Part shown: one piece after another, positions 21,500-34,400 of the stretch | Layout of the letters: the number at the start of each line of letters is the position of its first letter | Position numbering within the stretch: the first letter of the stretch is position 1 | Source: Lepidodermella squamata | Lineage: Eukaryota; Gastrotricha | DNA: 64,000 bases | Assembly: GCA_047495785.1 (NCBI GenBank) | Contig: JBLDXI010000017.1 | Span: 124,001-188,000, forward strand | Direction of reading: 5' to 3' | The notes under the pieces: model-generated | Databases searched by the model: none | What the model saw: the letters and a program-made list of their open reading frames with translations, nothing else | What the model was told of the DNA's origin: nothing | Program-made: the position numbers and the translations under genes

Positions 21500-24400
21500 T
21501 ATTTATTCCGAACAAAAAATTGCGATTATCTCATCGTTACGTTCCATTTTTTAGTAGAATATTAGGACCAAACTTGCCCATTTTTTCTTGAAATTTAGGC
21601 TCGAATTTTACTTATCGTCGTAGATTGAGATATTTTTCTTCTCCTTGCCGAATTTTCATGTTTTGTATCACCCTATTATTATAAAATGGGAAGAACTGTG
21701 GTTGGTAACAACTTTGCATTAAATCACTGCTTAATGACATGTAAATTATGTTGTGAGAATTGACCTAATTTCGGACACGGAACGCTTGGATATTTTGAAA
21801 AAAATGAAAAATTTTGATTTTTTGAAATTTTTTGAAAATGTTAAAAATTGAAATTGTTGTAGCTTTTCCCTTGAATTTTCAAAAGCTCAAAAATTAAATT
21901 TTTTGAAATTTTTCTTTTGAATTTTTTGAAATTTGAAAAACATCCGCGAAAGTGTCCGGAATTGGGCTATTTATTGTTGGAAATTTTCGATAATTTAAAA
22001 TTGTGTTATTTGTTTTTTTGTTGAAACAAACCGTGTGCCATTTTTCTTCACTCGTGATCTCTTATATAAAATTGTGAAAAATGATGATTTTCTCGATTTT
22101 GTCAAATTTCAGATCTCAATTTATGCGAAATCTCAGAGTCATTTCACCGACATAATATTAAACTAAAAATAACATAAGCTGTCGCAGCTTTGAAAACTGG
22201 AGCATTTCAGTCCATCCTTTATTCGTGGCAATTTAATTAACTGTGGAAAATCTAAAAATACCGGAAAAATAATCCGAAAAAAGCTGTGTTCAAAATTGTA
22301 TAACTGTCTCTGTGCAACCTCTTCTTCATCTTCGGACCTTTCTTCGTTCATCTCAACAGCTATGCCTCGTATATATAGTAAATTGAATTGTGTATAACTG
22401 AAAGCGATGTCGCAACCTGTGTATTAAAAATAAAATTATTAACAGACATGTTATTCAACGCAAGTTGTTGAAGTTTTGTTTCGCTTGACAGTAATCGAAT
22501 AGACTGCGATTCGAGACTAAGACGGAGCTGAAGACAACATAAACATGTCCGCGTAGTTCAATAGAGTGTCAGTTGAAGTTCTATAGACCTTCGAAAATAC
22601 ATAGGCAACACGTCCGGGCAGGAATTGCCTGGAAACGCGAAATCTAGGGTTGCAAGAATGGCGTGAAATGAAAAGCTTGAAAGATGAAACCCCGGAAAAC
22701 TGAAACCGCGATTTATTACCAGGTGTTGAAAGGGAACCAGCCTTGTCTTTGCTTCAGCTAACGAATAGTAGCATATTCATGGGGTCTTCACCTATTGTCC
22801 ACATTTGGACAATCAGCATCAACGTCCACGTATTTCGAATTTTCATGTCCGCGGTGGCGCGTGATGAACGTGATGATCGTTAGAAGCACTGGTGATGTGT
22901 AATTGAATATCAAGAGGATGATCGACGTTAGCGGACGTTTGCGTTTACGTGACATGTTCGGATTGAGTGCACTTTTGAGCCGATGCCGACACAATAACAA
23001 GCTGCGGATTATTCGCGGACATGTCTAAAGCTGGAAGACGTAGTGAGTGGCTTGTTTTCCACCGCCAACATTTTCGTAAACGATTATGTTGGTATATGAA
23101 CACAGCGCGTAAGACTTCATTGTCACTTCAAAAGAGAGGAAAATTCAATCTATGCTGGGCAAAGTTCAGGGAATGCCTTAACTTTGAAATATTCTCGCAT
23201 ACTTCCTAACAAAATGATGTTCATCCAACGAGATGCCAGATGTTAAAGGAATCCGTTTATGAAGTTGGGAAGGAATCAGGAAGCAATGACATGAGTCCTC
23301 CAACGTTAGCTAGTTGGTAGTCGGTGAAACGCAATTTCAAATGTAACTTTTCTTATGTGTTCAATGTCGTTCAAATCATTCAAATTAGCTTGGCGATTCA
23401 TTACATTTTGCGATGGGCAAGTTCCAGAGTAAGTTCCGCAGCTTCGCACAAGCTTGACCTGGATGCAGCATATGCGACAGTTAGGTTTCATTTGTTCTTA
23501 TACTTATGGGAATTCTATATTTCCTTCCTCTCTCTAATGTCGCGATTACAGGTCTATGTTCTTTCCATTCAGGTCAATAATCAGCAGTGCATGAATGCCG
23601 GCTGTAGGGGACAGTTATTTTTGGTTGCTAAATAGAAAATTTCGTTGTAGAGTTGATTAGTTCAAGGTTCACGCTCGGGCGCCTTTTCGAAAACTTGTCT
23701 GCAATTGGATTACATGGTGCCCAGATGACGCAAAGACATGTCGGCGCCTTGAACATTTTCGATGATTCAAGACTCGCAGCTTTCCTTAAGCAGCTAAGTG
23801 ACAGTTTCGACTTGTATCTGCGAATTTGTTCTATTCTTAGATGTCGTTCATCCGGGAATAGCTTGAAAGAAGTAAACATTGCGTCTTTGCAGACAGAAAA
23901 TGTTTGAAAATAGAAGATGCTCAACCTTGTTTTAATTGTTCGTATTAGCCGTTGAAGCAATGGACATCATACGTCATCTTGTAGGTGCGCAAACAGCATT
24001 TCCGAGGCTGATTTAGATTAATTGGTTGAATTAGATTGAGATGAATTTGTACAATTACAGATGTACGCTTAATGACAAAATGCCAGCCTAACATTCTGCG
24101 TAATGTCAGTAACTATCGAGAACTGTCAGTAACGGTATTGACCCAATTTAGCACGCAATTAGGAATCGATGGTGTCCTAGACGATGGAGCGCATCTAAAT
24201 AGCAATGTCCCATTATTTGATATGTTATGATCCCCTACGTGACTCATGGTCTCTCATCTAATTGCAATAATTATTATGCCATTCAATCAAATCGCTGACG
24301 ACAAGCGATGAACTCGTAATGGCAGACCTGAGCATATAGTCCGCCAGTAATTCGTGGCAATTCAATTACACCATAAAGCAGTAATTAAAAATGTCAAAAA

Positions 24401-26603
24401 GTTCTCGAAAATATTCATCCCCGAAGGATTTTGCTCTGTTCCTTCTAGAAAATTCTGCATTCCGGTTCAGCTGTTAACGGTGGAGGTGGTGTCTTTCGCG
24501 TTACGTAGAGGACACTCATTTTGAGGTGTTAAAAAAACTTGCGTAACAGACTCGCTCTAATTGCCTGACTAATGAGAAGGTTATGCATTAATTAGCTAAA
24601 TTGTGAATCAGCTTAATTACTTTTCCCTCCTATCCACGCATGTTCGAGTTCCAGTTTCCTCTCCATTCCCGAAGGCCAAACAATAAATGCTCAACGAATT
24701 CTTCAACTATCTTTAGCGAAACTGATCACCGAATAATTATTGATAAAAAGCGACTCGCCTTGCATATTATCCGCTTGGATGAAATTCACGAAAGTTACGA
24801 GGGAACGGAAGATTTTCGACCTTGTTTCGGATTTCGGCTAAAAACTAGGAAAAGGCCTTGGATTTGGACAAATTCGTATAAGGAGCAGCAAGTAGAGCCG
24901 CAAAGTCAGAAATATGAGACCTAAATTGAACTTGATTAATGAGGACGAGCACTAATTGCTTCGATGTAAATCTCCGGAGACACGCAAAGCCACAACATGC
25001 TCTAAAATGGGTAACCCTTTAATATTGTTATGACGAAACTGCCCTGATTACACGTGTTTTGATCAGTATTTTTACCCGATTTCACAATTTAGCACTCATT
25101 GAATTCGATACAATGTCCTCTCTAATCAGGATTTAAAACGTACATCCGATAGAACTGAACCCATATTTCGAATTTAATTGTGCCGATTATGCCATAATTA
25201 ACTGAACTATTTCTGGAAATATGACTGATGATGATAAGGCTAAGTCATAATGACTGTTCGAGAATGGGGCCATGAACGGCTTATCTAATCCTTAATGTCG
25301 GCGGCTTCATGTTTACACACGTGTCCGTTCCATGACAGCAAAAATGCTATCTTAAGCGGTGGTTTATCTATTTATAAATCAGGCCATTTGCCACATACCG
25401 ACGCTGCTGCATGCGCTCCGACTTATCAGCGTGCGGTCTGGCAAATCCAGGGCAGTTAGACCAGTTTTTGCACTTGAAATGTCGCGTAAAAGAAATGTCG
25501 CTTATAAGATCGATGACATCGAGTGCATATTTATACGTGTTCAAGTTTGTTCAAGAATATAATTTTGTCGGACGGCAAGTCACCGACAAGAAATATGGGT
25601 AAACAGGTCCTAATTAGCCGGATCGAATTTTTCCAGATGACTTCTCTCACACCGGCTTCGAGCCGGCTAAATTACAGGAAAAATACGCTGTTTTTATCTC
25701 TCGATTCGATTTATTCATTTTTTAAAATCAACGTTTTTATAGTCATTTTCGACTTGGTTCGTAGAATGCGATAACAGCTTCCCGTAAAACAAATGGTGTT
25801 AGAAATGACACGACATGATATGTTCAATAAATTTCAATTTCTCCAAAAATCAAAAACATATAAAATAATAATTTATCAGGTTATATGATGATAAGAAAAT
25901 CGATTTCCAGTAGTTATGATACAGCACAAAAATCACAGAGTCGATCTCTACTACTCTTACACTTCCGACTTGAGAAACTCAAGTAATATGTCAGGTTTCT
26001 TCGTTCTCACCGGCAGTCGGTATTTGCAGACTCAAATTCCTACAAGGCAAGTTCGTCTAATATATCTATACATAAGTTCCCTCGTAACAGAATAGAAAAT
26101 AGATGATAGAAGAGATGATAGAAGCTTTAGGATAGCATGCAACACTCAAGTTCGTCCTACTACGATTGCAAAAGAAGAAAGTCCACCGTGTTTTTCGGTC
26201 TCAGTTTCAAAGCTATAGATAATAGATATAAGTAATAAAGTTATTAGGTTTACAGAAAGATCGTAGATTTTGAAAGGTTCATCCACCTCAAAACACTGCT
26301 CTCCAACGCGCGCCAATTTGAACAAACTAACTGCTGTGAATCGAAACGTGTGTAAATAAGAAGAAATCATTATAAACGCGACACGGACGGTGACAAGCCG
26401 GAAGTTGCCTTGCTATGATTTTTGTAGGTAACCGTATACCCTCTTAGCATAGCAAAGCAACTTCCTCTATGATGATATCAAAATAAAGAGAGATAGAAAA
26501 GAAACAATTGTGTGTGTCAATGATTCATAGTTATCTCCGAAATGAGCTTTTGGTGTTTGTAAGTCCAGAATGCTTGAAAGAATGGTTGAATGGCAGGCCG
26601 TGT
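21500..26603. other. 5-kb gene-poor AT-rich stretch
   Basis: Probably CFAP36 3' UTR at the left (an AATAAA lies near 22429), then low-complexity runs of GAAATTTTT type (21780-21960). Short frames on both strands lack domains. One strong hairpin at 26400-26465 is listed separately. Confidence 0.5.
26400..26465. repeat. 66-nt hairpin, 17 of 18 bp paired
   Basis: GGAAGTTGCCTTGCTATG (26400-26417) pairs with CATAGCAAAGCAACTTCC (26448-26465) with a single C-A mismatch, around a 30-nt loop. Size is compatible with a microRNA-type precursor or a very short inverted-repeat element. It is in non-coding DNA 140 bp downstream of the cysteine-rich peptide gene's stop codon at 26604. Confidence 0.6.
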
Positions 26604-26980
26604 CTAACCGCGCGCCGAGTGCTTCGGGCACCAACCTCGTTTAACGCAAGCTTGGCACGACAAATTCTGACAACAGCGAGGCTTGTCATAGCAGCAATTG
26701 TCTCCCAGCATTGTGCAGTATTCTTCGCGCTTGGTCAGCGGCAGGCCAACGCTCCGTCGCAGACGTTCTAGCAGGTTGGACCTTTCGACCAGTTCCTTCA
26801 GAGAAGACGCTGATTTTAACCGATACTGATGGTTGTCATCCATAAAGGCATTTGAAAGTGCTGTTGAAATTAAATTTCGATACATTGTTAATTGAATGGT
26901 TAATAAGTCTTCTTACCGATGATTTGCATTAGAAGGCAGGCCATGAACAGAACAGAAAGAACCGGTGGTAGAGTCTTCAT
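26604..26980 (-). CDS. small secreted cysteine-rich peptide precursor, copy 1
   Basis: Two exons, 26980-26917 and 26860-26604, joined by a 56-bp intron in phase 1, give a 106-aa precursor. A signal peptide (MKTLPPVLSVLFMACLLMQ) precedes a 45-residue polar propeptide ending in a dibasic LTKR. The predicted mature part has eight cysteines spaced C-x6-CC-x5-CC-x4-C-x2-C-x5-C. The layout of signal, propeptide, KR and disulphide-rich peptide is that of secreted hormones, defence peptides and similar ligands; the sequence does not say which. A second gene with the same length, intron position and cysteine order is at 29188-29607. Family not recognised. Confidence 0.75.
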
Positions 26981-29187
26981 TTGGGGGCAATTCTTGCAAG
27001 GCATCGCGAACCTCTTATCGATAGATGGATATTGGATTATGTGTAAAAATAAATTCTATTTCCGTTTTAATAAGCCTGCGAATATTTTATCTAAAATGTG
27101 CGAGATGAAAAAATGTTGTTTGAAAATCAGATGTCCAACAAGCCGTTCGTTATATAGTGCCGGCAAAGTGCCGGTTAAGTAGCGCAGCGCTAATCTCCAC
27201 CTCGCGTCGCTGGATTTGAACTTTAAATTTATTGACAACGACAGTTAATCTTGCCGGCTTCGTTTACAATAAACTGCCTACACGATAGAACGTGTAAAAT
27301 TGGTGACTTTTTATAGGCATCCTTCGCGCGCGCGCGCGCCGCCCCCGTTTCGACACAAGAAATATGCCTGATGCGATACGTAACTAACTAGCAGACCAAT
27401 TAAAACTATCGTCTTAAAATGAGCGTGAACTTTTTTTCTAACTGGACAAACCGTCCCGTATAGCATTAAATTACAGTTGAAAACTCTTAATTGCGGGTGC
27501 ACTGTTTATATAAACCATTGTTAAAATACAGCGACGTTCCCTTGGCGATAACATAATCGAATGATAACAACTAGGCCTGTTATCGCCTGTCAAACTTAAA
27601 TTATGAATTACTAACCATAGCTGGGATAGAGCGAGAACGTACTCATTAATGACAAGTTCTCGACCCATCCCGGGACACATAATATCATAACTATCACATT
27701 CGTCCGACCTTACTGGGACTGTAATAGATGTGATACAATGGAATGCATCCTAATGGCTTGACCTGTCCTGTCTTTTCCCTTCGCTTGGATAATTCCTGCA
27801 AATGCAAGGAGAGTAAGAAGTCATGAAGGTTTGCAATGCTGCAAATGTAAGAACTCCTGTAAGCCTTTTACTGTAAATCCGTGATAAGTAAAGGGATTGA
27901 CTGACAATGTTGCTAAAAATTTCGTTAAATCGACTTGCCGGTTAGAGTCTTAGAGAAGCATTTAGTTGTACAAAGTTCCTCAGAAGCTTCTAATCCTATG
28001 TTGTGATCGGATTGAAAGGCAGGCTTATCAAACCCGAGACGGGGGATCAATTTTGCGATCAAATTGCAAGGTTTCACTATTACAACTTGTGATATGAATT
28101 AATTAATGATAAAGAGCGAGGCTGGACTCTGAAAAAAACGGCAGGCGCGCATAAAATGGAACACTTGAAGCGTAGAGAGCAGGGGGTAAAGGTTGCATGC
28201 CATGTGCATGTCATGTGTGCGGTTTTTTGTCACTCGGAAATGCGCAAGCTAAATCATCTAGGGATGAGCATGATCGGAAAATCACGCGCTTCCGAGGCTA
28301 AGTGTTTTGCTGTGCTGGATATCTGCAAGGTTATCATGACGTTTCTACGGCCGCGTTCTAGCTTTCTTAGACCCGCTCGAGCGCGATTAGAGTGCATAAA
28401 ACGACCATTGTTTTTTGCGCGCCGCTCACCTGGATGGGCACGATTGCGTAAATTAGAACCTAGATTGTCTTATTACCCGCGATCTGGTGTATAAATAACC
28501 AGTTTTTATTAGCGTAAAAGTCGTAAATATTGCCGATTTTTTTCTCGGCATTATTTACTCCTGACCATTAATTTTTATGCTTGTGTATGTATCGAGGTTG
28601 TAATTGGCGTACTGTTTTTTCCAGTATAATTTCAACAAAACGCGAGAATTTTCGATCATTTTGACCAAACAAGGGAAAGGCACGGTTGTGGTTATACTTG
28701 ATTATTTATGTGCGTGTGTATATTATGTTTGTTTCTAATTATTCGAGCGTGAAAAGCCGGCCGGTTTGCTGGTCACGTGCTGCCCGGCTCGAATTTCCGC
28801 TGCGCCCACTGGATACACGCACATACACACAACAAATTGCCCGTCTGTGTGATTATTGAAGGAAAAAACACGTTATCGTCTGTGCATAATGCACTCGTAA
28901 CTTCAATCGCGTCTTAGCAAAAAGTGCAAAGGTTTAATTTTTTTTAAATTCGACCTTACGAGACATATCCGTGCCCTTTGCCTTTTGCGGGATTCAATTT
29001 ACGCCACTCTATTTTTAAGCATCGTTTTAAATCAGACGTGTCAAGTTGCAAATTCGATAACACGACGGCGAATCAGGGCATTTCAAGTCTTTTTCAAGTT
29101 TATTTTTTTTCACCGAATATCAGCCATTGAAAAACACAAATGTCCTCGTATTTTTTGACGTGCTGTTACTTAGAACAATTTTCTCCG
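26981..29187. other. non-coding stretch between the two cysteine-rich peptide genes
   Basis: AT-rich, with an alternating CG run at 27325-27339. Frames up to 112 codons (28156-28494, plus) have skewed, unconvincing composition. No RNA gene seen. Confidence 0.45.
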
Positions 29188-29607
29188 TCATCTGTGGGCA
29201 AAAATAATTATAAAAAGACGACAAGGAGTTTTCTCGAAAAATTGAAACCTTTTGCACCACTTGCGCCTGATGCATTCGCGGCATGAAAAAGGCTTTAGGC
29301 AACAACGAACTTTTTCTGAACAGCATTGCCTCACCGTTTTACTGTGACAAAATCTGTCGCTTTCGCTCTCGCCGTATCTGAAACGAGGGGAAGCCTGAGC
29401 TAAGACATCGCCGTCATCGTGGAAATAATGCTGGGCTGATATGCTGCCTATCATTAGGACGACTAGGGTGACTGCAAAAATATAGGGGAAAATAACCATT
29501 TTTTAATTGAAAAAATAATGAAAATACGGATGATTTCAGCAATCAGCCTAAAATATTAACTAGAACTTACAAAATGAGACCGCAACTAGGGCTGATTTGC
29601 CTGCCAT
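29188..29607 (-). CDS. small secreted cysteine-rich peptide precursor, copy 2
   Basis: Exons 29607-29571 and 29471-29188 join in phase 1 to give 106 aa. The intron cuts the signal peptide (MAGKSALVAVSF then FTLVVLMIGSISA), as in copy 1. The cysteine pattern C-x7-CC-x5-CC-x5-C-x2-C-x5-C differs from copy 1 by one residue in two loops. Both share the ending R-x-WC. Here the mature part has an added basic and aromatic tail with one further cysteine. There is no KR before the first cysteine, so processing may differ. The tail beyond the WC could also be a mis-called intron. Confidence 0.7.
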
Positions 29608-31478
29608 GTTTTTATCGGCGGTAAAAAAATCTGAGATTCTGTCTCGACCGTCAGAAATTTGAACGTCTGCTCACATGCCGTTTCATTTTACACCATTTTA
29701 TTCCGAAAAAAGTGATTAGCTATTCCGCCAGGCGCTGCTGTGTATAGTGAAAAAATGCGGTTCGCTGAGTTATAAAATGATTAATTGTTACTCACATCAC
29801 GACGCTGTCAGATGAATAAAAAACAAAATCACTCATCATCTATTTGCCGAGAATTTTTTTTACACTTTTATTTCCATCTTGCCATAAACATTTCGATTTG
29901 TCCTTCTGTTGTTTTTTTCCTCCCATCATACGAGTAGGAAAAAATATATAGATATTTCGGCCCAAATATGTTCGTATCACTCGTAATATAAAACACATGT
30001 ATAATTCTGTTGTTTTTTCCTTCGCACGATGTATATATAGAGAAAAATAAGATATTATATCAAGAACAGAGAGAAAGAAAAAACGAGAAAAAAATCAACT
30101 TGATACAAAGAGGTGCGCAGTTCGTTGTTGTTGTCGTAATTTCATGAAAAAATACCGCAAAAAAATAAGGAGGAGACATGCGCAAATCCAGAAATTTTTC
30201 AACAGCGCATCTAAAAAGAATGCAACTACAAATTCAAGCAGAACTAGGAAAGATGCGAGGACAATAAAATATAGAACGTGGAGCAAATTTTAGCAATATA
30301 TTCATTCATCCAGTCTACAATAATACGTTCAAAAATACCGATTTTTTTCGTTAAGATGTAGAAAATCAGGAAAAATATCGTTTTCTTCTCTTCTTCTTCT
30401 CCTTCATCAAGCAAAAATTAAACTGTAGTGAGAAAGATTCGAGTTGTATAACAGGGTTGGCACAGAGAAGAACGTTGCTAGAAGTTGCGCAATTTGTATC
30501 ATAATTTATAAATATATTTCAATCAAAATTTAAGCTCAAGCTATTCCGTCTACAAGCAACAAGACATGAAAAAACACTAAAAATTGTCGAGCTACTATAA
30601 CAAGAACAAGAAAGAAAAGAATAAGCAGGAAAAATTCCGAATATCGATAAGAGAATAGAAAAAAGATTTTATATTCAGCACGCGGCTCAGGTCATGAAGA
30701 CGCAACTTTTTATATATATATGGAATTTTTTTCAAGATTTTTTTCGAATTTTTACAGAGCAAGCAGATTTTTTTCAAACAGCCCGGGAAAAATTCAATTC
30801 ATCAAACGGCGCTGAAAAACATACGAATTTCTGTTCATCATAACCAATTCGTGCCGAAAATCAATTGCTGTACCAGACAGCGAATTGATTGACACCAACT
30901 TATTACATCTCATTTTTCGCGGAAAAACCGAGGAATTATTTTTTTTCGATATTTACCTATCAGAGGGGTGCACCGTTCTCTTTCATGATTTCACTCCTAT
31001 ATTAACAGGGCAGTCCGTCGAATTTTTTTCAATTTAATAGAGAATGTTGATGTGCGTTGTTTCAAACTTACAATAGGTAGTTAGGTAGGTAAAATAATAA
31101 TACAATGCAGTTGTTTGAGGATAGAAAAAATAGTCAAAACAAAAGGAAATTCATTATGTTAATTATTTTTTCATTCGTTACATTCAACACCGGCACGTTC
31201 GATAATTTATATATATTATACGATATAATGAGCGATTTCCATTCGATTTTTTTAGCACAAAAATAATAAGAAATCGGGCTATTTCTTTCATCGTTGTTTT
31301 CCAAGACCAAAAAAATAAGACCTGTTCGATGCTCGAAAACAAAATAAGAATTCGCTGAGTAAAAATATAGCGTTAACATTTCTTCAACTTTATACACAGA
31401 TAGAAAGAAAGTTCAAGATGAAGATGAAAATGCCGAATTAAATTAAATAAAATAACAAAATAAAACAACAAACAATCA
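29608..31478. other. AT-rich region, probably largely the Smaug 3' UTR
   Basis: On the minus strand it follows the Smaug stop codon at 31479. It is very AT-rich with no coding potential; an AATAAA on the minus strand near 29869 would end a roughly 1.6-kb 3' UTR. This is inference from position. Confidence 0.4.
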
Positions 31479-34400
31479 TCACGCCTCAGTGTCAAATTTG
31501 TCGTCTTGTTCCGAAAAATCCGCGTTCAAACACACATCGGTCATTTGTAGACACAGGGTGTTGAGTTGGCTGTTCGCGAATGCCTCAGCCTCGAAATTTC
31601 TCGCCACCCCGGCCGAGCTGTTCTGCGGCGACAGCGCCAAGTGGCTGCCAGGCGGGCCGAAACTGCCGATGACACTCGAATTCGAGCCGTTGTTGCTCGT
31701 GCACCCGGACGACCCGGCGAGGGGTGAGTTGGCGAGGTTCCTGGACGCGCCCCACGGCTGCGTCCTCGAGGCGAAACTCATCATCAGCAGCGAATTGCCG
31801 GGCGGAGTTTGCGGGGCTGATTGCGTGCGGCCGAGCGGGGTTTTCGCGACTGAGAGCCCGCCGGGCGCCCCTAGGGTGGAGCCCTGGGCTGCCGCCGCCT
31901 GTCTGAATTGTTTATTCGCGAACCCGGGCGGCGCCTGGGGTGAGACTTGGCTCGGGGAGGGTTGCAGGGGTAGGAATTGGTCGACGAGTTGGTTCGTGGA
32001 GCCGCTTGTCGAGGTTGTTGTGACCTGCGGCGGGGTCATCGAGTGCGGCGGCGGGCGCCCGCTCACCATGGGTGACATGGCCGAGGCCGCCCGGAGCGAG
32101 TAGCTCGTCGCTAGCGGCATTCCAGGCCCGCCGTTTGTCGACTCGCCGTTCGAGGCGGAGGTCGACGAGGATTGTTGTTGTTGCTGGTCGAGCCAGAAAT
32201 TGCGGCCGGACGGGGAGCCGCCCGACGGGTTCAGAGAGAAGCCCTGGGAGAATCCGCCGTCGCCCACAACGCCGTTCGGACGCGAACCGGGCATACTAGC
32301 CGGAACAGAAGGACTTGCTCGCAGGTCGGACTGCATGGTACGCCTAATAGAAACGAACAGTAGAAAAAGTCCTCCTTAGTTTCGATCAATTTCATTAGTT
32401 CGACTTGAACTGATTATTCATCAATTTGAAAATAAAAAATTCATTTTTTTTATTTTCAAAACGAATTTTTGAAATTACAGTCTTCCTTAATATCTTGTCA
32501 GTTTTTCCCCGCCTTCTGCGTAGCAAATGACCCGGAGGATGAAAATTTCTGAAGACAGGCTAAAATTGCCCATCCTTTCGAATTCGCTTAAGCTAGCAGC
32601 GTATTTACTTTACGAATTCATGTCTTCCACCTTCGTGAAATATTTGATATAACATTTACAACCCATTTGCGGCCTGGGAGTAACACCTCACGAATTCAAT
32701 TCTCGAGATTCCTGAAGCTGCTTAATCCGGCTTTCCAAGGTTCAAATGCTTCGGTATCAATCTCGCCGAAACTTTCCCAGCCTAAGAATTTCGATTTTCG
32801 AATTGCTGTTGATCGGAAGAGGTTTCCGTAAACACTAAAATGAATCACGTTTTAGCACGTTTCAGCGATGAGTTTTCGCTTTTTCTCCCCATGCCGTTTT
32901 CTCGTTCAGATTAATTCATATTCTGACATTGGACTTCGACCGGGTAGTCACAGGTCAGCAGTAACCGGTAAAACTACACCAATTACGAGGTTAATATTCC
33001 CCACAGTTGTTGAACCTTATCTATTTCATAGAAATCCGTATCAGTCATTATGCTTTTCAATAACGATTGTGCTTTTTGAGCTTTTTGCAGTTCGATGATG
33101 TCATATGATGTTGAAAGACGTACAGATAAGTCGGATGTCAAACTGTAATGGTCAACGTCCTAGATCCCTAGGTGCTTGTTTCTCTCCCAATCATCCATAA
33201 AGTTGACCTTTTCAAGCTTCAACTGGACTTTTGCCCCAAAATCGACCCGGTTTGGACCTTAAATTGACATGTCAAGTCCAAACTCAAGTCTTACCGTAAC
33301 GAGTGGTAACTTTGGACAAAACGTGTTTTTCGAACATTAAAAATCAGCCTTTGCTCCTAAATTTTTGAATTTTTATCATAGGTGGGGACGGTGATTCTTG
33401 AATTTACTGCAAATTTTAAAAATTTTGAGAATTTTACCTGACCTTTGGCTAATTAATATGTGTTCCGGTAACTTTGGACAATTAGAGGGTAGCTTTGGAC
33501 ACTCATTTGCATATGCAATTTCATTGCAATTTCATTGTGAATTATCTGTTTTTCATGGTTTTCATTTAATATTAGGTCAGATTTCGAAAAAAATTATGAA
33601 CAGATGGCGCATCATCTGTTTCTCGGAATTTCAATAAAAATACGTTTCTGCGCAGCAGCATACTTAACCCGTCCAAAAGTGTCCAAAATTACCCCAATTT
33701 TCACCTGTTTTTCAGGTAAATGCCCTGCTAAAACGCGTCGACGGATTCCCACTTTTTCTTCGATTATAAGGATAGTAAGGGGGTCCCAAAACGGCACCCA
33801 AAGTACTGCTTGTAACTTGCAAAAACTGCTAGTAACTTTTTCTGAAATCCGATTTCAGCTCCAATCGTCTTGATTTTAATGTCAAACAAAAGCTGAAGAG
33901 ACGGAGCATTTTATGTGAAAACCCCCATGATTTAAACGTTCAACCCTGAAAAGTTGCAAACCTGCAAAGCAGAAAGTGTCCAAAGTTACCCTGTCCACAA
34001 TCACCACACGTTACGGTATTTTATTTCAAGAATTTTAACAATTTTCAGAGCTGAATACCTAATTTCCAAGGGACGCAATTTTCAATTTTACATATTAAGG
34101 AAAACTTTGAGAAATTTGTAATATTTTTTTGAATTTTTTGAATTTTTCAAATATTTTCAATTTTCGTAATTTTTGAATATTTTGTGAATTTTCGATGAAA
34201 TCGGAAAAACGCGGACCCAAATCAATTTCTTCCTCGTTTTTGAAAAAGCTGAAGTTTTAGTGAAGAAAACTCACGGTTTTCGATATCCCAAGCCACCGGG
34301 CGAAGCCGAGCCAGACATACCGCCCTGGCCGCCGGCGGGCGACCACTGCGAACGCGGCGACTGCGTGTGCACAAACGCCTGGCACCGCTGCTTCGTCTGC

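Noticed and set aside
28156-28494. 112-codon plus-strand frame
   Set aside because: Arginine-rich with scattered cysteines, no signal peptide and no relation to the nearby cysteine-rich peptides.
31489-32103. 204-codon plus-strand frame
   Set aside because: Antisense shadow of the GC-rich last Smaug exon, which is in phase with the SAM-domain exon.
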